Positions 57,954 through 64,000 of a stretch of 64,000 nt of DNA are shown here, piece by piece. How positions within the stretch are numbered: the first letter of the stretch is position 1; the number at the start of each line of letters is the position of its first letter. Both the position numbers and the translations under genes were made by a program. The notes under the pieces are model-generated. The model did no database searches, was not told the origin of the DNA, and saw only the letters and a list, made by a program, of their open reading frames with translations. This DNA is from G963662905 sp963662905 (GTDB taxonomy: Bacteria > Bacteroidota > Bacteroidia > Bacteroidales > WRLA01): positions 1,550,001-1,614,000 of the forward strand of contig CAXXFD010000003.1 of NCBI GenBank assembly GCA_963662905.2, read 5' to 3'.

Positions 57954-59330
57954 ATGAACAAAATACTCCAAAATACACTGCTACCGCTCATAGTCATGAT
58001 TTTATTGCCCGCTCTCGCATGGGCACAAATTGAAATAGAAGGAAAAGTTGAAGGAAACCCTCCCGGCGACAAAATATATCTCAGCAGCTATTTTGGCGAA
58101 CGTTTGTCTTTGGTCGATTCTGCCACACTCAATCCGGAAGGCGATTTCATAATGAACCTGCCGAAGCATCAGCACAATGGGCTTTACCGCATGGATTTGG
58201 GCGAAGGACGTTTTTTTGACTTCATCATCAACAATGAAAAAAAGATCCGGCTGGCCACTGATTATAATGCACCCATTGAAATGCTCCAGGTGCAAGAATC
58301 GCGGGAAAACAAGGTTTTTTATCATTTCATTAAAGAAGAAAACCGCATTGAATCAGCAATCGCTTTGCTTTTCCCCCTGTTGAGCGAGTATCCGCTCGAC
58401 GATCCTTTTTTTCCGGAAATTGCCCGACGCTACGAAAGCCTGCAAATGGAGAAAGACTCCATCATCAACAAACTTAGCGAAGGCAATCCGGGAACTTTTG
58501 CGGCAAAACTGATACAAATGCGCAAATCGCCCTATCTGGAAGCCTGGTTGCCGCGCAGGGAAAAGCTCAACAAATTGAAAAACGAATTTTTCTACGGACT
58601 TACTTTCTCGGACACAAGTTTGCTTTATTCCAATGCCTATACTTCCAAGGCCATTGAATATATGTCGTTTTACAGTAATCCGGATTTTAATTTTGAGGAA
58701 ATTCAGGCTGCCTTTATTGGCGCTGTGGATAAGATCATGGCCAAAGCCGGAGAAAATCCGAAAGTGTATAATCAGGTACTAAACTATCTGGTTGGTGGTT
58801 TTGAGCAATATCATTTTGATGAAGTTTTGGCACACATCGCGACGAACTGGCCCGAAGACGGCACTTGCAAGAATGAAGATGAAAGCACTTTGGCAAAACG
58901 TTTGGAAAACTATAAAAAGCTGGCCAACGGAATGCCTGCACCCAATTTTGAATTCACAGATGAAGCAGACCAAAAACACACGCTCAGCGATATCAAATCA
59001 AAAAAGACCGCATTGGTTTTCTGGGCCAGCTGGTGTCCGCATTGCAGGCAGATTATGCCCGAAATGAAAAAATTATACGGAGATTTTGACCGTGACGAGC
59101 TGGAAATCATCAGTATATCCATAGATACTTCCCGTGCTGAATGGCAGCAGGCAATAAAAACCATCGATGCCGGTTGGCTCAATTCCTGCGATGAAAAAGG
59201 ATGGGATGGCGAGGCAGCTACACTTTACAATATTTATGCAACGCCCAGCCTTTTCCTCTTGGACGAGGACAAAAACATCATCTCCAAACCAATGACTGTA
59301 AGCGAATTACGGGCGAAACTGGAAGAATAG
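57954..59330 (+). CDS. TlpA-like thioredoxin-domain protein
   Basis: The 458-aa precursor begins with a signal peptide (NKILQNTLLPLIVMILLPALAWAQ); the ATG at 57954 was chosen over one at 57909 that would place 15 charged residues first. An N-terminal DUF4369-like beta domain (IEIEGKVEGNPPGDKIYLSS) and a helical middle part lead to a thioredoxin domain with the WCPHC active site (Cys361 and Cys364) and ATPSLFLL. It is a periplasmic thiol-disulfide reductase of the ResA/TlpA type, perhaps for cytochrome c maturation. It is convergent with the cyclase-like gene (1-nt gap). Confidence 0.92.
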   Translation: MNKILQNTLLPLIVMILLPALAWAQIEIEGKVEGNPPGDKIYLSSYFGERLSLVDSATLNPEGDFIMNLPKHQHNGLYRMDLGEGRFFDFIINNEKKIRLATDYNAPIEMLQVQESRENKVFYHFIKEENRIESAIALLFPLLSEYPLDDPFFPEIARRYESLQMEKDSIINKLSEGNPGTFAAKLIQMRKSPYLEAWLPRREKLNKLKNEFFYGLTFSDTSLLYSNAYTSKAIEYMSFYSNPDFNFEEIQAAFIGAVDKIMAKAGENPKVYNQVLNYLVGGFEQYHFDEVLAHIATNWPEDGTCKNEDESTLAKRLENYKKLANGMPAPNFEFTDEADQKHTLSDIKSKKTALVFWASWCPHCRQIMPEMKKLYGDFDRDELEIISISIDTSRAEWQQAIKTIDAGWLNSCDEKGWDGEAATLYNIYATPSLFLLDEDKNIISKPMTVSELRAKLEE

Positions 59331-59331
59331 T

Positions 59332-59979
59332 TTAGACATCGATTACCCGAAATTCGGTAGAGGAAGGCACTCCTTTGAAGTCTTCGATATATTTTCCCGA
59401 AATGAGGGAGAGCAATTTGGAATCCTTGTAATGGGGATGCACTTCCAAATCTTCCTGAACTTTTTTATAATAAGGCTCACTGATCACGATACGGTTAATT
59501 TTCGCTTTGGACATCAGGCGCGCCGATAAGTCAATATCTTTTCCGTAATAATCATTATAGCCTTTAAAGTAGGTAATATTATAAACCTCTGTGCAGTAAT
59601 GCATTCCCACTTTGCAATTCAGGAAAAGGTCTTCGAGGGGGAAATTTTTGATATTATCGAGGGTAGCAAAGATCTCAAAAAGCAGGGAAAAATAATTATT
59701 GATATCCTGCTTGGCTTTCAGGGCTTCATCAGGGATGTAGAGCATAATTTCATCGCCAATACCTTTCACGATATTATCGGGAAAATCATTGAGGAAAGTA
59801 ATGAGATTGAAGGTATTGTTGAGCAATTTGCCCCAATGCTCAATTTCGGAGCTGTATTTTATTGCTGTTGAATTTGTGATATCGATGAAGATGCAGGTTC
59901 CGGGCACTGTGGGCAGGGAAGCCAGAAATTCCTTCATTTGGGGCGAATGCGGATCGCGATAGTGGATGTAATGTCCCAT
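59332..59979 (-). CDS. Class III nucleotidyl cyclase-like protein
   Basis: The 215-aa protein has the two metal-binding Asp of class III cyclases: Asp33 in IFIDITNSTAI and Asp76 in VKGIGDEIML. The base-contacting Lys72 precedes the latter. A later YYGKDIDLSARLMSKA segment holds the conserved Arg, but has Asp where most cyclases have the transition-state Asn (VN). It lacks any membrane or input domain. It lies 5 nt after the STAS gene and ends the partner-switching unit. Activity is uncertain. Confidence 0.8.
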   Translation of the reverse strand: MGHYIHYRDPHSPQMKEFLASLPTVPGTCIFIDITNSTAIKYSSEIEHWGKLLNNTFNLITFLNDFPDNIVKGIGDEIMLYIPDEALKAKQDINNYFSLLFEIFATLDNIKNFPLEDLFLNCKVGMHYCTEVYNITYFKGYNDYYGKDIDLSARLMSKAKINRIVISEPYYKKVQEDLEVHPHYKDSKLLSLISGKYIEDFKGVPSSTEFRVIDV

Positions 59980-59984
59980 ACAAT

Positions 59985-60323
59985 CTAGTTTTCGAGCTTT
60001 TTTTGCGCTGCTTCCAGATCATCCACAATTTCAAAAATACTGATAAAACCGGCGATTTCAAAAATTTCCCGGATATTGGGTTGAAGGGAGCAAAGGATAA
60101 AACGGCCTTTTTTAGCTTTCATCGCTTTGAGGAACATCAAAAAAATCCTCAGTCCGGAGCTGCTTACATAGTCCATTTTGGCACAATCAACAATAATTTC
60201 GTTTGCTTCTGCAGCTGTCAGCTCTTTGAGTTTTTGTTCAAAAGCGCTGTAATTGAGCGTATCCAGCCGGCCTTCAATTGCCAGTATAAATCTTTTGCCT
60301 TCCTGAGTTTGCTTAATTTCCAT
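59985..60323 (-). CDS. STAS-domain anti-sigma-factor antagonist
   Basis: The 112-aa single-domain protein has GRLDTLNYSAFEQKL and the phosphoacceptor segment MDYVSSSGLRIFL (Ser55 matches the phosphorylated Ser of SpoIIAA/RsbV). In partner switching, the dephosphorylated form binds the RsbW-like kinase. The gene lies 22 nt downstream of the kinase gene. Confidence 0.93.
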   Translation of the reverse strand: MEIKQTQEGKRFILAIEGRLDTLNYSAFEQKLKELTAAEANEIIVDCAKMDYVSSSGLRIFLMFLKAMKAKKGRFILCSLQPNIREIFEIAGFISIFEIVDDLEAAQKKLEN

Positions 60324-60345
60324 ATTTAGTATTGATTTTTTTCAA

Positions 60346-60765
60346 TTATTTTGAGGAGCGGTTTTTGGTGAGAATGATACGGTTTTTGCCGCCTACCCGC
60401 TCGTATTTCAGTTCATCCATCACATTGCGCACAAAAAGAATTCCCAGACCACCGACTTCGCGGTCTTCAGCAGATTTCTTCAATTCACTGCTGTGGTCTT
60501 CTTCGAGAGGGTTAAAGGGTGTGGCATCATCTTCGATGGTCAGCACAATCGGTTGTCCAAGAGCGCATTCTACGTGAATATCAATTAAATGGTCTTCTTT
60601 ATCGGTATAACCATAAAAAACAATATTACTCACCAGCTCTTCCAGTGCGAGGTTAAGGTCAAACACTTCTTTCATGCTCAACTGATAAGGTTCGGCCAGT
60701 CCTTCGATAAAGGAAGCAATTTCGCGGATTGCCTGAATATTGTTTTTTACCTGTATATGTTCCAC
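60346..60765 (-). CDS. RsbW-like anti-sigma factor kinase
   Basis: The 139-aa protein is a HATPase_c_2 domain: LALEELVSNIVFYGY with the Mg-binding Asn, IEDDATPFNP, and GGLGILFVRNVMDELKY. It should phosphorylate the neighbouring STAS protein, freeing or sequestering a partner. It is preceded by the promoter at 60787 and by an unusual palindrome. No ECF sigma factor is adjacent, so its target is elsewhere or not a sigma factor. Confidence 0.93.
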   Translation of the reverse strand: MEHIQVKNNIQAIREIASFIEGLAEPYQLSMKEVFDLNLALEELVSNIVFYGYTDKEDHLIDIHVECALGQPIVLTIEDDATPFNPLEEDHSSELKKSAEDREVGGLGILFVRNVMDELKYERVGGKNRIILTKNRSSK

Positions 60766-60786
60766 TATTTTTGCAGCTTTATTTCA

Positions 60787-60794
60787 CAAAGTTA
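60787..60794 (-). promoter_or_regulatory. Candidate promoter of the RsbW-STAS-cyclase unit
   Basis: TAACTTTG on the minus strand fits TAnnTTTG, 21 nt before the kinase start. The -33 TTG is not obvious. Confidence 0.5.
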
Positions 60795-60841
60795 ACGAAT
60801 CCTGAGAATTTACGGTGATTTATTTTTGCCTGCTCTATTCA

Positions 60842-60926
60842 TAAAATGCAAACAAAATATTATAATCAGCCAAAAATTAGGTTTTTACTAATTTTATATC
60901 CTAAAATTGAATTTGTTTGCATTTTA
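60842..60926. repeat. 85-bp nested inverted repeat
   Basis: TAAAATGCAAACAAA (60842-60856) is the exact complement of TTTGTTTGCATTTTA (60912-60926). Inside, AAAATTAG (60873-60880) pairs with CTAATTTT (60888-60895). It is AT-rich, lies between the phosphatase and RsbW-like genes, and could be a terminator, attenuator or small non-autonomous element. Confidence 0.65.
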
Positions 60927-61004
60927 CTAGTGCATTAACTTCAGGCCATCTGCTTCGTTGCTAAAGCTTTGAAATAGGCGACTATATCTTCAGCTTTAGA
61001 CGCC

Positions 61005-62963
61005 TCACATCTGACCTGAATTTAAAGCATGAATAAAGCAGGTTTGATTCCAACGCACTGCCATTAGCGTGATATCATCACTTTGTCCGGCTCCACCGGC
61101 AAATATTTCCACATCATCCGAAATATGATGACACATCTTGCGGGGATCCAGCCCTGAAAGCGTGCTTGCAACAAACTCTTTTAAACGCTGATCAGAATAT
61201 AACTCTTCTTCAATGTTGACAGCCTCTGTAATGCCATCCGTATAAAGCAGCAAACTGTCGCCACTGTTGAGCTGCATTTGCTGTTGCCCATAGGCTACAT
61301 CCTCAAAAACGCCCAGGGGAAGTCCATTTCCCGGCCCCATAAATGCAACATCTTTGCCTTTAATGAGCAATGGGAAATTATGGCCTGCATTGCAATACGA
61401 CACAATTCCTTTCTGCAAATCAAGAATTCCCAGGAAAAGGGTTACAAACATGGAGTCATTATTATCGCGGCAGAGTTCTTCATTCATCTCGGCTATAATT
61501 TGTCCGGGCTGTTTATCTGCTTCTGCCTTTGCCCTGAGCAATGTACGGCAAATGGCCATAAACAAGGCCGCGGGCACACCTTTTCCTGAAACATCGCCAA
61601 TCGCAAAACAGAGATGATGCTCATCGAGAAAAAAGAAATCATACAAATCGCCACCAACTGCTTTGGCAGGTTTCAGCATTGCATAGATATCCACAGCCTG
61701 TTCTTCCGGAAATTTTACAGGCAGCATATTGTATTGGATGGAGCGGGCAATATTCAATTCGCTCTCCATTTTTTCACGTTCCGCTGTTTCATTTTTCAAG
61801 TCCCTTATATACTGTTTCAGTTCATGTTGCATAAAGCTCAGGGCCGATGAAAGCCGGCTGATTTCTTTGCTGTTTTGTAAATCAGGGATGCGTAAATCAA
61901 AATCTCCTTCTCCTAAGCCCCTGCTGGCAGCTGCCAGTTTTTTGATCGGAAGCGTAATTTTTCGGCTGACCAAAAGCAAAGCCAAAAACATTAAAACCAA
62001 TCCCAATACACCATATTCAATTAGTTTTAAATGGAGGTCATTTCTGTCGGCATAGAGCTGATTTTCAGCATAAATAACAGCCATCGACCAATCCAGGGAA
62101 GGCAGGGGGGCAAAATAGGCGTGAAAATCCTGATTTGCACCCGGCGGACGAAATTCAATAAAACCCGTTTGCTGATCGACCATTCTTCTTGCAACTTCAT
62201 TAATTTCCGGCAATTGCCCGGCTGTTTCATCTTCAAAAATATTATCACCGGTCCTTTCTTCTGCCGGACCTGCCAGCAATGTTCCCTGACCATCCAGCAA
62301 AACCACAGTGGCATCATCCACAATCTGAAGGTCGTCCACAAATTTATTCAGCCAGGAAAGGGATAAATCCACCGTGACCAAACCCCTTGTGCGTGTTTCC
62401 GGATCAATAAACGGGACGGCATATGTGAGCATCAGCTCATCACCGCCATGCATATCGTAATAAGGCCGCGACCAAAAAGAAGAATCCAAGCCCACTGCAT
62501 TCCGGTACCAGTCTTTTTCGGTATAATCATAAGCATCTGTAAAAAGGCTTTTCGTGAATAAGCCGGTATCTGTTTGAAAAACATAAGCAGAAAAACAGCC
62601 CAGTTCCCCTTCAGGATCAAGAGAAACGGCAATCCCATAAACATCAGGCGTTTTATAAATAGACTTTCTGAGTTCGGATACCAGCCTTGTGCTGTCAAAC
62701 GGGTTTTCAGACATATATTTTGCCAGCTGACGGCAGAGGTTTTCGGAAGGCACAACAATAGAAGATAATTGCGAAGCCGCTGCTACCGTAACACCTTCGG
62801 CTTTGTCCTGAGCAGCACCCAGCACAATATCCTCGGTAAGGGACATATTGTAAAGCAGGGTAATGACCAAAATCAAAGTAATCAATGGCAGCAACAAAAC
62901 ATTAAGTTGAAAACCAATTCCCTGTCTGGAAAATATATTGCTCTTTTTCATTGGAATTACCAT
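61005..62963 (-). CDS. SpoIIE-type protein phosphatase with membrane sensor (RsbU-like)
   Basis: The 652-aa protein has a membrane helix (LLPLITLILVITLLYN), a periplasmic sensory domain of the dCache type (residues ~45-305), a second helix (YGVLGLVLMFLALLLV), a HAMP linker, a coiled coil and a PP2C-type phosphatase with AVGGDLYDFF, IGDVSGKGVPAALFM, LYTDGITEA and SDDITLMAV (metal Asp). It should dephosphorylate the STAS protein in response to an external signal. Start at 62963 or the ATG at 62951 (MKKSNIF). Confidence 0.93.
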   Translation of the reverse strand: MVIPMKKSNIFSRQGIGFQLNVLLLPLITLILVITLLYNMSLTEDIVLGAAQDKAEGVTVAAASQLSSIVVPSENLCRQLAKYMSENPFDSTRLVSELRKSIYKTPDVYGIAVSLDPEGELGCFSAYVFQTDTGLFTKSLFTDAYDYTEKDWYRNAVGLDSSFWSRPYYDMHGGDELMLTYAVPFIDPETRTRGLVTVDLSLSWLNKFVDDLQIVDDATVVLLDGQGTLLAGPAEERTGDNIFEDETAGQLPEINEVARRMVDQQTGFIEFRPPGANQDFHAYFAPLPSLDWSMAVIYAENQLYADRNDLHLKLIEYGVLGLVLMFLALLLVSRKITLPIKKLAAASRGLGEGDFDLRIPDLQNSKEISRLSSALSFMQHELKQYIRDLKNETAEREKMESELNIARSIQYNMLPVKFPEEQAVDIYAMLKPAKAVGGDLYDFFFLDEHHLCFAIGDVSGKGVPAALFMAICRTLLRAKAEADKQPGQIIAEMNEELCRDNNDSMFVTLFLGILDLQKGIVSYCNAGHNFPLLIKGKDVAFMGPGNGLPLGVFEDVAYGQQQMQLNSGDSLLLYTDGITEAVNIEEELYSDQRLKEFVASTLSGLDPRKMCHHISDDVEIFAGGAGQSDDITLMAVRWNQTCFIHALNSGQM

Positions 62964-62994
62964 TAAACAGCCGCAAAGCCGGATTGTATAGCGT

Positions 62995-63027
62995 CAAAAT
63001 TAACAAATAAAAGCAAATCCGCCCCAA
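62995..63027 (-). promoter_or_regulatory. Promoter of the SpoIIE-type phosphatase gene
   Basis: TAATTTTG (62995-63002) with TTG (63025-63027), 22-nt spacer, on the minus strand. Confidence 0.5.
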
Positions 63028-63129
63028 TGATCTGCCTCGGAATGCGCCTACTGCTCTATCCGAACATTTAAAAGACGTTAAATTATTTTCCGTAAAGGCA
63101 GGAAACAATACATTCAAAGCAGCGTTTTT

Positions 63130-63137
63130 TAACTTTG
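63130..63137 (+). promoter_or_regulatory. Candidate promoter of the DUF2520 gene
   Basis: TAACTTTG fits TAnnTTTG, 17 nt before the TTG start. Confidence 0.5.
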
Positions 63138-63154
63138 CAACAAAATTCAGAATC

Positions 63155-63961
63155 TTGAAGGTCAAAAATTTATCAGTCAGCATTATTGGTTCGGGCAATA
63201 TGGCGTGGCATTTGGGGCATGCTTTCAAAAAAAAGGGGCTGCGTATTGAGGAGGTTTTTTCGCGCAACACCAAAAGCGGGATGCAGCTTGCCGACAAACT
63301 GAATGCCCGTTTTGCACTCACATTGAAAAATCTGGAGACAGGTTCGGATCTATATATCCTTGCTGTTCCTGACCGCAGTATTGAAAAAATCATGATGGAC
63401 TGGCCCGAACAGCTCAAACACAGCCTGGTTGTGCATACCAGCGGCAGCGTTGGCCTCGATAGCATCAGGCGTTTCCATGCACATGCAGGCGTATTTTATC
63501 CACTTCAGACTTTCAGCAAATCAGAAAAAGTTAAATTCAAAAAAATCCCTATTTGCATTGAAGCGGTTCAAAAAGAGGATGAAGAAAAACTTCTGAAATT
63601 GGGTCGCGTGCTGAGTTCTGATGTCCGTCTGCTCAATTCCGAACAAAGACGCATAGCACATCTTTCGGCGGTTTTTGCCAATAATTTTACCAATTATATG
63701 TATGCAGTGGCGGCTGAAATCCTCAAGAACCACGACCTGCCTTTTGACCTGCTCAAACCGCTGATCAAAAAAACCGCCAGCAAACAGAAAAAACAAGACA
63801 ATCCTTTCCGGGTTCAAACCGGACCGGCAATACGCCAGGATTACGGAACCATAGAAAAGCACCTGGAAATGCTGAAAATTAAACCGGATTTTCAAGAGAT
63901 TTACGAACTGCTGAGTGATAAAATTTCTGCTCATAAAAACGAGAATAAACAGGCTGATTAA
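63155..63961 (+). CDS. Rossmann-fold/DUF2520 protein
   Basis: The 268-aa protein opens with an NAD(P)-binding Rossmann motif (VSIIGSGNMAWHLGHAF), has DLYILAVPDRSIEKI and HTSGSVGLDSI in the first half, and a helical DUF2520 domain from about residue 130 (FYPLQTFSKSEKVKF, FANNFTNYMYAVAAEI). It resembles F420/pyrroline-5-carboxylate-reductase-like oxidoreductases, substrate unknown. The start is TTG at 63155; an in-frame ATG that would fit the fold is not present upstream. It is the last gene in the window. Confidence 0.85.
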   Translation: MKVKNLSVSIIGSGNMAWHLGHAFKKKGLRIEEVFSRNTKSGMQLADKLNARFALTLKNLETGSDLYILAVPDRSIEKIMMDWPEQLKHSLVVHTSGSVGLDSIRRFHAHAGVFYPLQTFSKSEKVKFKKIPICIEAVQKEDEEKLLKLGRVLSSDVRLLNSEQRRIAHLSAVFANNFTNYMYAVAAEILKNHDLPFDLLKPLIKKTASKQKKQDNPFRVQTGPAIRQDYGTIEKHLEMLKIKPDFQEIYELLSDKISAHKNENKQAD

Positions 63962-64000
63962 TTAGAGTTGAAGGCGATAAAAACAGCCAAAATAAAATAG

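Overview
The window looks like chromosome from a member of the Bacteroidota, probably a marine or gut Bacteroidales/Marinilabiliales-type lineage. This rests on several signals. The primary sigma factor is short (288 aa). Many promoters fit the phylum pattern TTG-N17-22-TAnnTTTG, and purine-rich Shine-Dalgarno sites are not obvious before genes. There is a decayed type IX secretion sorting tail, and zapA, a structured RNA and rny lie in order. A eukaryote-like GT3 glycogen synthase is also present. I cannot name the species from sequence alone.

Layout. 1-4.2 kb (+): the 3' part of an aldehyde dehydrogenase, trmD, then a small coiled-coil gene, zapA, a structured RNA (probably 6S RNA) and rny. 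4.4-5.4 kb (+): an isolated class I terpenoid-synthase-like gene. 5.4-12.3 kb (-): a CAP-SPOR protein, a DUF2961/GH172 lipoprotein, galactokinase and a TPR hybrid histidine kinase. 12.6-13.9 kb (-): a sigma-54 response regulator. 14.1-23.4 kb (-): a four-gene glycogen cluster read from one strong promoter at 23.47 kb (debranching enzyme, GT4 glycosyltransferase, GH57 amylase, and a 1409-aa fusion of GT3 glycogen synthase with GT35 phosphorylase). 23.5-29.4 kb: MTA phosphorylase (-), then CcmF, a pentapeptide-type protein and a papain-like lipoprotein (+). 29.5-34.6 kb (-): two TPM-domain proteins and LemA, a zeta-type kinase with an overlapping 55-aa ORF, and HtpG. 34.7-35.4 kb: non-coding, with four ~116-bp tandem repeats and a remnant T9SS tail. 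35.5-40.2 kb: UbiD-family decarboxylase (-), thiol peroxidase (+), PQQ-type beta-propeller protein (-). 40.5-46.1 kb (-): a complete rRNA operon (16S, tRNA-Ile, tRNA-Ala, 23S, 5S) preceded by four tandem promoters. 46.2-50.2 kb (-): MFS protein, RpoD and a DegP/HtrA protease. 50.4-55.1 kb (+): a tight operon of dapF, GNAT, mltG, a phosphohexomutase and DUF2279. 55.2-59.3 kb (+): rplS, an SLC12-like transporter and a TlpA-like thioredoxin. 59.3-63.0 kb (-): a partner-switching set (SpoIIE-type phosphatase, RsbW-like kinase, STAS protein, class III cyclase-like protein). 63.2-64.0 kb (+): a DUF2520 oxidoreductase-like gene.

Most of the window is housekeeping. No large mobile island, CRISPR array or complete phage defence system is visible. 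The points most worth following are the synthase-phosphorylase fusion, the terpenoid-synthase-like gene, the zeta kinase with its overlapping small ORF, the regularly built four-promoter rRNA control region, the partner-switching/cyclase module, and several unexplained non-coding repeats (29.5 kb, 34.7 kb, 60.8 kb).
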